Shown in pieces: positions 9,594-19,100 of a stretch of 34,317 bases of DNA (positions are counted from its first letter, which is position 1; each line of letters begins with the position of its first letter). The notes under the pieces are model-generated. The model was not told where the DNA came from and did not search any database. It saw only the letters and a program-made list of their open reading frames with translations. Source of the stretch: Nanobdellota archaeon (lineage in GTDB: Archaea > Nanobdellota > Nanobdellia > Woesearchaeales > GW2011-AR9); assembly GCA_018812355.1 (NCBI GenBank), contig JAHJDQ010000122.1, positions 1 through 34,317 of the forward strand, in the 5' to 3' direction. Position numbers and translations under genes: made by a program.

Positions 9594-10343
9594 TTAACGT
9601 GCTAACCATCCCCCATCAACCACTAAAGTATGGCCAGTAACAAAATCAGAATCTGAAGAGGCAAGATAAACAACAGCCCGAGCAATATCTTTCGGCTCAC
9701 CTACTCTACCAATAGGAGTTTGCGCCAGTAAAGTCTTTCTCTGTTTGGGATCTTTTAACATTCCCGCCGTCATTGGTGTCCTAATTATTCCGGGAGCAAT
9801 CGCATTAACATTAATTCCTAACGGAGATAATTCTAAAGCTAATTCTTTTGTCATCGCAATTATGCCTCCTTTAGAAGCACAATAATCAGCAATGTTATCA
9901 AAACCAACAAATCCAGCAATTGAAGCAAGACTAATAATCTTACCTTTCTTTCTTTTAATCATATGTTCAGCAACTGCTTTGATACAAAGAAATACTCCTT
10001 TAAGATTAATGTCCAGAGTAAAATCCCAATCTGCTTCAGTTTTCTTTAAGATCGGACCAAAACGAACCACTCCCGCATTGTTAACAAGAATATCAATTTT
10101 TTTAAATTTTTTCAAAGTTTCTTTAACTAAATTATCAACTTCATCTTTTTTAGAAACGTCACATTGTATTGCTAAAGTTTTTGTTTTAAGTTTATGACAA
10201 GCTTTCTGACATTCTTTTAAATTTGGACTACAAATAACTACATTTGCTCCTTCCTTCGCCAACTCTTGAGCGATTCCAAACCCGATTCCTCTCTCTCCAC
10301 CAGTAACAATGGCCACTTTATTTTTAAGTTTCATTATAATCAC
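9594..10343 (-). CDS. Short-chain dehydrogenase/reductase (FabG-like)
   Basis: GGERGIGFGIAQEL, NNAGVV, YCASKGG catalytic YxxxK, C-terminal SDFVTGHTLVVDGGW; SD GAGGTGAT upstream. Confidence 0.9.
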   Translation of the reverse strand: MIIMKLKNKVAIVTGGERGIGFGIAQELAKEGANVVICSPNLKECQKACHKLKTKTLAIQCDVSKKDEVDNLVKETLKKFKKIDILVNNAGVVRFGPILKKTEADWDFTLDINLKGVFLCIKAVAEHMIKRKKGKIISLASIAGFVGFDNIADYCASKGGIIAMTKELALELSPLGINVNAIAPGIIRTPMTAGMLKDPKQRKTLLAQTPIGRVGEPKDIARAVVYLASSDSDFVTGHTLVVDGGWLAR

Positions 10344-10383
10344 CTCTTTTTATAATTAATAATCTTATGATAATCATCAATTA

Positions 10384-12081
10384 TTATTCTTTTTCTAAAG
10401 TGGAAGTATCCCCCATAGTTAAACCTAACTCTTGCGCTTTTAAAAACCTACGCACAATTTTTCCGCTTCGTGTTTTCGGCAAATCTTTTCTTATTTCAAT
10501 CTCTTTAGGATACGCATGCCCCGCTAATCTTTTCTTGACAAATTTTTTAATTTCTTCCGTAAAATTTTTACTAGGTTTATAATCTTTAGCTAACACCACA
10601 AACGCTTTAATAATCTCACCAAGCAAAGCATCTGGTTTACCGATAACTGCCGCTTCCGCAATTCCTGGATGTTCAATTAAAGCCGACTCCACTTCAAACG
10701 GACCAACTCTCTCTCCCCTCGTTTTAATAATATCATCTGCTCTGCCAATAAACCAAAAATAACCCTCTTGATCTTGTAACGCTTTATCCCCTGAATAGTA
10801 CCAACCTTTTTTAAAATAACTTTTATACTTTTTTTCATTTCTCCAAATCTCTTTCATCATTGAAGGCCAGCCCGGTTTTAAAACCAAATCTCCGGCATGA
10901 TTAAGCACTTCCTTGCCCTTATCATTAAGAACCGCCGCTTTAACACCTAAGAAAGGTTTTCCCATTGAACCTACTTTCATTTTCAAAGTAGGTTGATTGG
11001 CAATACAAATCGCTCCCGTCTCTGTCTGCCACCAAGTATCATGAAAACTTAAACCAAACGCCTTTCTTCCCCATCTAATTGCTTCTGGATTCAGCGGTTC
11101 TCCGACAGAACACAAATAACGTAACGATTTTAAATTATATTTTTTTGGCAATTTAACTCCCGAACGCATTAACATTCTAATTGCTGTCGGAGCAGTATAC
11201 CAAACTTTAACTTTATACTTTTTAATCAACGAATACCATTTATCTGGAGAAAATTTCCCTTCGTAAACTAAAGAAGAAACCCCATTAGACCAATTACCTA
11301 AAATTCCGTAAGCAATTCCCGTAACCCATCCCGGATCAGCGGTACACCAATAAATATCATTTTCTTTTAAATCCAATACCTTTTTTGCAGTTAAGTGTTG
11401 TTGCAAAATTGCTCCATGTTTATGAATTACTCCTTTCGGTTTTCCAGTTGTGCCAGAAGTATACAGCATAAACGCCGGATCTTCTGGTTTCATTGGTTTA
11501 ACTTTAAATTCATCTGATGCTTTAGCCATTTCTTTTGAATAACTGATTTCATTTTTCTTAACTTTAATTTTATCAATTAGAATAATTTTTTTGAGTTTAG
11601 GTAAGTTCTTTTTGACTTTGTCTACTCTCCCTACTAATTCAGAACTAGTAATTAAATATTTTGCGCCACTATTTTTTAATCTATCTTCTAAAGCAGCATA
11701 ACCAAAAGCTTGAAATAATGTCCCGGCAATTGCCCCTGTTTTTAATATTCCTAAGAAAGAGATGTATGTCTCAGGAACTTTTGGTAGAAAAATAAACACA
11801 CGTTCTCCTTTTTTAATTTGTAATTTTTTAAGAACATTAGCAAATTTGTTTGACAACTTTTCTAATTCAGAAAACGTTAAAGTTTTTGCTTTTCCTCGAT
11901 CATTCTCCCAATATAAAGCTGGTTTGTTAGCGTGATCAGATAAAGCATGTCTTGTTACAGCATTATAGGCAGCATTAATCTTCTCTCCTTTAAACCAGGC
12001 CAACTCATCATGATGAGTTTTCCAATTGAATTTTTTAGAAACTTTCGCACGAGTTCTATCTTTTCTTTTCAACTTTTTCAT
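10384..12081 (-). CDS. Acyl-CoA/acetyl-CoA synthetase (AMP-forming)
   Basis: MLYTSGTTGKPKGVIHKHG, WWQTETGA, YSGDKALQDQEGYFWFIGRADDIIKTRGERVGPFEVE, KTRSGKIVRR; SD GAGGTT upstream. Confidence 0.92.
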   Translation of the reverse strand: MKKLKRKDRTRAKVSKKFNWKTHHDELAWFKGEKINAAYNAVTRHALSDHANKPALYWENDRGKAKTLTFSELEKLSNKFANVLKKLQIKKGERVFIFLPKVPETYISFLGILKTGAIAGTLFQAFGYAALEDRLKNSGAKYLITSSELVGRVDKVKKNLPKLKKIILIDKIKVKKNEISYSKEMAKASDEFKVKPMKPEDPAFMLYTSGTTGKPKGVIHKHGAILQQHLTAKKVLDLKENDIYWCTADPGWVTGIAYGILGNWSNGVSSLVYEGKFSPDKWYSLIKKYKVKVWYTAPTAIRMLMRSGVKLPKKYNLKSLRYLCSVGEPLNPEAIRWGRKAFGLSFHDTWWQTETGAICIANQPTLKMKVGSMGKPFLGVKAAVLNDKGKEVLNHAGDLVLKPGWPSMMKEIWRNEKKYKSYFKKGWYYSGDKALQDQEGYFWFIGRADDIIKTRGERVGPFEVESALIEHPGIAEAAVIGKPDALLGEIIKAFVVLAKDYKPSKNFTEEIKKFVKKRLAGHAYPKEIEIRKDLPKTRSGKIVRRFLKAQELGLTMGDTSTLEKE

Positions 12082-12222
12082 TCAATAACCTCTTTTTTAC
12101 ATTAGGCACAACTATAATCATTCTAATATTACATCTAAAATAAATTTAACATATTTAAACATTACTAAAAAGAGAAATGGTGTAAAGAAATTGAACGTCA
12201 AAAAAAAAAGAAAAATTAAAAA

Positions 12223-13185
12223 TTAATTAACATCCTTTAATCCAGTCTCCTCCACATGGAAACATACTTCTCCATCAGCGAGATTAGGCGCATCAATTAA
12301 CTTTGCTACTCTCGAACCTTTCTTCCCTTTACGAAGATAAATCCTAAATGTAGAAGCATGCGCAACAATATGGCCGCCGACAGATTTAGTGGGATCGCCA
12401 AAAAACTGTGCCGGATCAGCTTGCACTTGATTAGTAACGTAAACACAAATGTTATGTGTACAAGCTACTTTTGCCAAAGTGTGCATGTGCCGGTTTAATT
12501 TTTGCTGTCTCTCCGCTAAAGTTCCCCGACCAATATACTCGGCCCGAAAATGAGACGTTAAGGAATCAACTACTAACAATTTAACTTTCTTGCCTTCACT
12601 AATTAACGATTCGACTTTCTCTGCCAATAACATCTGGTGGTCAGAATTAAAAGCACGCGCCACCATAATCCTATTCAAAGCATCCTCTGGACAGATTCCC
12701 ACTCCTTCAGCCAATTGTTTAATCCTTTCTGGCCGAAAAGTATTCTCCGTATCGAGGTAAACCGCAACCGCATCTGGATCTGTTGATAACAAATTAACAC
12801 AAAGAATATGACCTACTTGCGTTTTTCCACTACCAAATTCACCGAAACACTCTGTAATAGCACTAGTTTCAAAACCGCCGCCCATCATCAGATTAAAAGC
12901 GTCACTACCAGTGCTAATTTTACAGACTAATTCTCTTTTCTTCAACACATCTGTACCAGTTTCAAAACCCATTTTCATACTTTCGCGAGCTGCATTAATC
13001 ATCTTACGAGCAACTGCATCCGAAACACCTGTAGTCTCTACTAACTCACCGATAGTTGCAACTGCAACTGCCATTAAATCTCGATAACCAGCAGATTCTA
13101 ATTTCTCCGCAGTTGCTGCACCTACTCCCGGTAAATCTTTAACGCCCGACTGTCTTATTTTTACTTCCATTATTTGTTCTTCCAT
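12223..13185 (-). CDS. radA: DNA repair and recombination protein RadA
   Basis: Helix-hairpin-helix N-terminus (DLPGVGAATAEKLESAGY), Walker A GEFGSGKTQVGH, Walker B VKLLVVDSLTSHFRAEY, C-terminal GGHIVAHASTFRIYLRKGK. Confidence 0.97.
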   Translation of the reverse strand: MEEQIMEVKIRQSGVKDLPGVGAATAEKLESAGYRDLMAVAVATIGELVETTGVSDAVARKMINAARESMKMGFETGTDVLKKRELVCKISTGSDAFNLMMGGGFETSAITECFGEFGSGKTQVGHILCVNLLSTDPDAVAVYLDTENTFRPERIKQLAEGVGICPEDALNRIMVARAFNSDHQMLLAEKVESLISEGKKVKLLVVDSLTSHFRAEYIGRGTLAERQQKLNRHMHTLAKVACTHNICVYVTNQVQADPAQFFGDPTKSVGGHIVAHASTFRIYLRKGKKGSRVAKLIDAPNLADGEVCFHVEETGLKDVN

Positions 13186-13204
13186 TTTAATTACCTCTTA
13201 AATT

Positions 13205-13501
13205 TTATGCACTAGCAAATAATTCCTGTTCTTTAAAGACAAGAAATTCGTACGCTTTTTGTAAGACAACATTAGCTTTCGGCAAATCATTGATTCTTAA
13301 AGAATTAGTTGACTGCCATTGCCCTTCTTTGTTGGTATAACTTCTTTCAATGGCGATTGTTCGATACTCTGTTTCTTCTCCATTCGCAGTGTGACCTTTG
13401 TTAAGCCAAACCGTAGCAGAAATTGCTCCTGCTCTAAACTTTTTTTCAGGCAAATTACCTGAACCATTTTGTGTAGCTCTCGCTACTTTATTTTTTTCCA
13501 T
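13205..13501 (-). CDS. Small conserved hypothetical protein, putative nucleic-acid-associated, adjacent to radA
   Basis: KKFRAGAISATVWLNKG...EYRTIAIERSYTNKEGQWQSTNSLRINDLPKANVVLQKAYEFL; ATG at 13501 is preceded by GAGGT SD, so the ORF-track start at 13546 is probably too long. Confidence 0.6.
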   Translation of the reverse strand: MEKNKVARATQNGSGNLPEKKFRAGAISATVWLNKGHTANGEETEYRTIAIERSYTNKEGQWQSTNSLRINDLPKANVVLQKAYEFLVFKEQELFASA

Positions 13502-13693
13502 TTTTCTATACCTCTTGCTTTCGCGTTTTATTTCACCCACCAACAATTTTGCTGGCAGTGAGGTTACCCAATTTTCTGGGACAATAACTTCAGAACAAAA
13601 CTGGTTTATAAACTCTATCCGAGGTTGTCCAGTGGGTGAGTGGCTTTTTTTTTACGTTCAAATAAACTTAGAATAAGTGTGGGGAGTGGCTCT

Positions 13694-13987
13694 CTAAAGC
13701 TTCTGTTTCCCAGTAACTGTAAGCACATCTTTCTCTTTCTTCAACCTAACTTCAGTTAAATCATTAATCACAATATCATTCCCCATCAAATAAAAGGAAA
13801 TATTACGCAATTCCCAAAATCTAACCTTCTCCACTTCTTTAATATCCAACACTTCAAATGGTGCTCGACCTTTAAGATGAGGATTATTTTCTTGAAATAA
13901 ACCAATAAACGCAGTCCACAATCCTTCTTTATCCTTTCCAGGCTTACGACTAATTATAATACTCTTAGCTTGAAAAGTTTTATCCAT
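13694..13987 (-). CDS. Hypothetical protein
   Basis: 97-aa ORF immediately downstream of membrane-protein genes on the same strand; TAG stop. Confidence 0.55.
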   Translation of the reverse strand: MDKTFQAKSIIISRKPGKDKEGLWTAFIGLFQENNPHLKGRAPFEVLDIKEVEKVRFWELRNISFYLMGNDIVINDLTEVRLKKEKDVLTVTGKQKL

Positions 13988-13990
13988 AAA

Positions 13991-14335
13991 TTACTTGACG
14001 AAGCTCTTACTTTTAAATCTTACTAAAATTTTTTTCAGATGTAAATAGTAAGAAATTCCAAAACCGATTCCAAAGAAAATAAACGCTAATACTCTTGAAG
14101 TCCAAATACTCCCAATCAGATAACCTAAAAGAAACCCAATAATAATCAAAATGAATGGAAAAATAGGTTCTTTCTGATACTTAAAATAATAAATCCTTCC
14201 AGCAACTGCTCCACCGAATAAAACACAAAGGTAACTTAAAACAGCATTATTTAACAACACGGAAAGAATAAAACCAACTACTAAAAACACTAAAAAAAGT
14301 TCTTCCATCCACCTTTCTTCAACTTTTAAATTCAT
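13991..14335 (-). CDS. Predicted small multi-TM membrane protein
   Basis: Several hydrophobic segments; abuts the following gene. Confidence 0.55.
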   Translation of the reverse strand: MNLKVEERWMEELFLVFLVVGFILSVLLNNAVLSYLCVLFGGAVAGRIYYFKYQKEPIFPFILIIIGFLLGYLIGSIWTSRVLAFIFFGIGFGISYYLHLKKILVRFKSKSFVK

Positions 14336-15073
14336 TTATTTCTCCGAACCAATTAACAGTTTAGTCACTCCTGCTCCTCCACTTAAAATAATCGCTAAAA
14401 TTAACCCTATTTTTGTTCCCGTTAACAATAATACTGCTCCTAACAACACTGTAAATATAGCAATCACATACGTTACACGCGAACCAAAAAAAATGTTTAA
14501 TCCATCTAATTGTGGTAAAGGTATTAAAGCACAAACCGCCATAATAATATTAAAAATCAACCCTTTTGAGAAAAAATAACTTTGCGGAAAGATATAAGCA
14601 CCTACCGCAAAAACAATCGCTAAAATCATACTTCCTAAAATTCCCCATAAAGCGATCAACCCATTTTGACCATAAGAAAATCCATAACGAAACTCTCCCA
14701 ATCTTTGCCTAACCATAAACGAAGCAACAATTCCACCAATAAAAATTAATGGCACCCTTCCTAAAGTAACAAAGCCGACAATTAACATAATCACTAATCC
14801 TGCCCACCAAATTTTAAACTCAGCTTTATAACCTTCTGTTAAAGCATAAATTTTCTGACAAGCAATTCTAAAATAAAATGAAACTGCCGCAATAATGAAG
14901 ACTAAAAATAAATTTTTTACCCCAACTACTAAATCAAAAGTCTCACCGCCCCAATCACGGAAGGAAAAAATAAACCCAGCAATCAAAATTCCCACAATTA
15001 ATCCAGAATGTTCCTGCCAGCTAAACCTAAAGTGTTCTTTCATCCGCGCTTGCAGCTCTTTTAGATTAACCAT
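14336..15073 (-). CDS. Multi-TM protein resembling M50/site-2-protease family, apparently lacking catalytic HExxH
   Basis: GYKAEFKIWWAGL and IPLPQLDGLNIFFGSR resemble S2P landmarks (NxxPxPxLDG); the HExxH position reads RIACQ. Confidence 0.6.
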   Translation of the reverse strand: MVNLKELQARMKEHFRFSWQEHSGLIVGILIAGFIFSFRDWGGETFDLVVGVKNLFLVFIIAAVSFYFRIACQKIYALTEGYKAEFKIWWAGLVIMLIVGFVTLGRVPLIFIGGIVASFMVRQRLGEFRYGFSYGQNGLIALWGILGSMILAIVFAVGAYIFPQSYFFSKGLIFNIIMAVCALIPLPQLDGLNIFFGSRVTYVIAIFTVLLGAVLLLTGTKIGLILAIILSGGAGVTKLLIGSEK

Positions 15074-15134
15074 CTTTACCTAAATTAAATAATAGAACTA
15101 TATAAAAATTACCTATTTCTACAAAATTAAATGT

Positions 15135-15208
15135 AAGAGCACTACCGCCAGAGGAGGCACATGAGTGAACGAAAGTGAGCTCATAATCGTGCCGTGCGTA
15201 GTGCTCTT
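15135..15208. repeat. Near-palindromic structured intergenic element (hairpin; candidate ncRNA or MITE-like remnant)
   Basis: AAGAGCACTAC (15135-15145) is the exact reverse complement of GTAGTGCTCTT (15198-15208); nested GGCAC/GTGCC and ATGAG/CTCAT stems, GAAA apical loop. Confidence 0.65.
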
Positions 15209-15233
15209 GTTAAAACAAAAAAAATGAACTAAA

Positions 15234-16199
15234 CTATTTCTTCTCTAACAACCACATCTTATGAATACTTTCTCCCCATAACAACTCTTCTTCCTTAAGC
15301 AACTTAAACTTTTGCGGAATTGTCACTGCCCAATTTTTGCGCCCAATCAAGAATAAAGTTCCCTTTGTTTTGAGAATGTAATTAGCCTGATAATAAATTT
15401 CATTTAAATGTACCTCATCTTTTGTTGTTACCTGAAAAATTACCCGATCGAAAGTTTCCTTGCCATATTTTAAATCTAAATCTTCAAAAGAATATTTGTT
15501 AATCTTTAAATCAACTTTAGCCAGCTTCGCATTTTTCTTTGCTGCATTAACATTAGCAATACCACTGTCAAAAGCTTCTATTTCTGATTCCGGAGAAAAT
15601 AAAGCTGCTTCAATTGCAATCGCCCCATCTTTACAAAAACCAGATAATAATTTCTCATTTTTTTGAAAACCTGCTTTCCTGACAAAATAATAAGCAAGAT
15701 CTCCCTTGAAAGAAGCAGAATGCGCAAACACCCGATAATCACGTAAATTTAATTCCCTCCCAGTATAATCTAAACCGAAAACTAATTTTTCTTTCGTATC
15801 ATAAACAATAACTAAGTGGTCTGGTTTTTTGTAATCAATTTTTGTTTTAATTTTATTCTCTTCTAGAAGTGGAAATAATTGTTCTGTAATTTTCTTGGCA
15901 ATTTCAATTCGATTATCCTGCCCTTTAACATTCTCCACTTCAATTTTTAATTTAATTTCTTCTTTAAAATAATCATTAAAACTAAATTTGTCAAAACTAA
16001 CTTTCTCACCAATAACTTCTCCGAAAGGCAAGATAACTCTCTTCACTGCTTGTAATTTCGTTAATTTTTCCAATTCTTTTTGCTCAAATTCAAAACTTAA
16101 CAAAGAACTATTAACAACAGCCTTAACCTTAAACTTTTCCTTCAATTCTTGTTGCGCTAACTTTTCTAATCCAGGATTAACAATTACGGCAACTTTCAT
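15234..16199 (-). CDS. THUMP-domain RNA methyltransferase-like protein (possibly degenerate)
   Basis: VFGLDYTGRELNLRDYRVFAHSASFKGDLAYYFVRKAGF then LSGFCKDGAIAIEAALFSPESEIEAFD resembles the DPFCGSGTIAIEAAL SAM motif. Confidence 0.65.
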   Translation of the reverse strand: MKVAVIVNPGLEKLAQQELKEKFKVKAVVNSSLLSFEFEQKELEKLTKLQAVKRVILPFGEVIGEKVSFDKFSFNDYFKEEIKLKIEVENVKGQDNRIEIAKKITEQLFPLLEENKIKTKIDYKKPDHLVIVYDTKEKLVFGLDYTGRELNLRDYRVFAHSASFKGDLAYYFVRKAGFQKNEKLLSGFCKDGAIAIEAALFSPESEIEAFDSGIANVNAAKKNAKLAKVDLKINKYSFEDLDLKYGKETFDRVIFQVTTKDEVHLNEIYYQANYILKTKGTLFLIGRKNWAVTIPQKFKLLKEEELLWGESIHKMWLLEKK

Positions 16200-19100
16200 T
16201 CTTGATTCTCAACATCCTCACTAGAATCATCTTCCTCATTATTTAGTTCATCAGTATCTTCTTCAACCGGATCTTCTTCAGTAGCTTCTTCAACCTCTTC
16301 CCTAATCTCTTCAGAAACTTCATCAATTACTTCAGCTTCTCCAACAACAACTTCTTCCTCATTGCTCTCGACGATTTCATCACTATCTTCGACGACAATC
16401 TTCGCCGAAGCTGCTAAAGTATCACCTTCATTCATCCGCATTACCCGAACTCCCTGCGTCGCTCGACCAATTACAGAAATACTAGAAACGGGTATCCTAA
16501 TTCCAATTCCTTCCCGAGAAATTAACATTAACTCTTCTTCCTCACCATCAACTAATTTCACTGATTGCACCCAGCCATTCTTAGAAGTAATTTTTATATT
16601 TGTAACACCTTTACCACCACGATTACATAAACGGTACTCTGTAACTGGCGTTCTTTTACCATAACCTTTCTCAGTTAAGGTCAGAATGTTCTTACCTTCT
16701 TCTGCCACTAACATCCCGACAACTTCATCCCCAGAACGTAACCTAATTCCTCTAACTCCTCTTGCCGTCCGACCCATATGCCGAACATCCTGTTCCCTAA
16801 AACGGTTCGCCCAACCAAGTTTAGTTGCTAAAATAATCTCTTGCAATCCTGTCGTCCCTTTAACCCCAATTAAACTATCTCCCTCATCTAAATTAACTGC
16901 TCTGATTCCACCTTTCCTAGGACGAGAAAATTCAATTAATGGTGTTTTCTTCACAGTACCTTTTTTTGTCGCCATGAACAAATAACCTTCCGCAAAATCT
17001 TTCACTGGAACAACCGCTGTAATATTTTCCCCAGGAGACATTTGTAAAAGATTAGCAACATGTTTCCCTTTTGCCTGTCGACTAGTTTCCGGAATGTTAT
17101 AAACTTTCAACCAATAAACCTGACTTTGGTCTGTAAAAAACAACAAATAATCATGCGTCGAAACCACATAAAGATTTTCTAAAAAGTCTTCATCTTTCGT
17201 TCCTGCTGCTTTAACCCCTTTTCCGCCCCGTCTTTGCGTTTTATAAGTGTCTAAAGGTAACCTTTTTACATAACCAGAATGGGTCATCGTCACAACAACA
17301 GAACTTTCTTCAATCAAATCCTCTAAATCAATATACTCATCCTCACCAGCAACAATTCTTGATCTTCTTTTATCCCCATAATCAGTTTTAATATCTTCTA
17401 ATTCTTCTTTAATCAAACCTAATACTTTCTCCTCAGAACCTAAAATATCTTGATAATAGTTAATTTTCTCTAGTAATTCTTGGTGCTCATCGCGAATTTT
17501 TTCTTGTTCTAAAGAAGCTAATTTCTGCAAGCGCATTTCTAAAATGGCCTTTGCCTGAATTTCAGAAAGTTTATACTTGCCCATCAAAAAGTTCTTGGCT
17601 TCCTCAACTGTACGTGACTGTTTAATCTCAGGAATAATTTGATCAATATTATCTAAAGCAATTAATAATCCCTCTAACACATGAACCCTTTTCTCGGCCT
17701 GTTCTAAATCGTATTGTGTTCTCCTAATAATCACATCTTTCCTGTGCTTAATGTGTTCAGAAATAATTTCTTTCAATCCCAATAATTTTGGTTGATTGCC
17801 CACTAAAGCCAATAAATTAATTCCAAAAGTAACTTTTAAACGACTATATTTATACAACTGATTCAAGACCACATTCGGATCAACATCTTTCTTCAAATCA
17901 ATTACAACTCTAATTCCTTCCCGATCTGATTCATCATTAATGTTTCTGATTCCGGGAACTTTTTTATTTTTCACCAACTCAGCAATATGAATAATCAAAT
18001 CGGCTTTGTTAACTTGATAAGGAACTTCTTTAATCACAATTTTATTTCCTTCAATCTCACTAATCGCTTTAATGGTTACTTTTCCTTTCCCTTTAGCATA
18101 AGCATACTTTAAGGCATCTCCACAAGCTACCTCCCCCCCAGTCGGAAAATCAGGACCAGGAATAATTTGCATTAACTCATCAACAGAAATATCAGGATTA
18201 TTAATTGTTTGAATCACTGCTTCACAAACTTCCGAAACATTATGTGGAGGAATATTCGTCGCCATTCCTACAGCAATTCCAGAAGAACCATTAATCAATA
18301 AATTAGGTAACTTGTTTGGTAAGACCGTCGGCTCTTCTAATGAACTGTCAAAATTAGGTTTAAAATCAACCGTATTTTTCTCAATATCTTTTAATAATTC
18401 CCCGGCAATTTTTTGTAATTTTGCTTCCGTATTGTGATTAACAAAACCATTAGCGATAAAGGAATGACAATGACTATCAACCCTAATAGAATAAACTTCT
18501 TCTTTTGGACACTTTGTAATTGTTTTAACTTTGTTAAAAAGGAAATTATTTTTAAGTAACCAGTTAATTAACGATTGATCATGTGGATTTAAAATAGTTT
18601 TTAGTTTTGTAAGGTTTTTTTGTAAGTTGTTATAACGATCAAAATTATTTTTTTTAATAAAATAATTTTTATAGTTCTTACGCAAATACTGATTGAGATA
18701 AGGGATGTAATCAAGCTTACTCATTCGACTTAAATTGGCCGATTCAACTTCTTTTAAGATTTCTTTTTTTCTCAGAGAAAAAAAGCCAATTTCTTTCTTA
18801 AAAATAAGAACATTAGATGCTTTAGGAATAATTAAACGAAAACAATTATTCCTCTTATCAGACCGGGGAGCACTTGTAATAATTCCAAAATTTAATAGAA
18901 CAACTTTCAATTGATCAATCAACTTTTTACTTTTGGAATCATAAAATAAGTGCATTGATTTTCCGCCATGTCGACGGTCAGTAACACACTTAACAGAACC
19001 ATCACCTTCATATAAAGCTTGGAGAAAGCTTTTGATAACTTCTTTTTTTGATTTAAGAATAATGTGAGGTATCTCTTTAAAATCTGACTTTACTTTCTTT

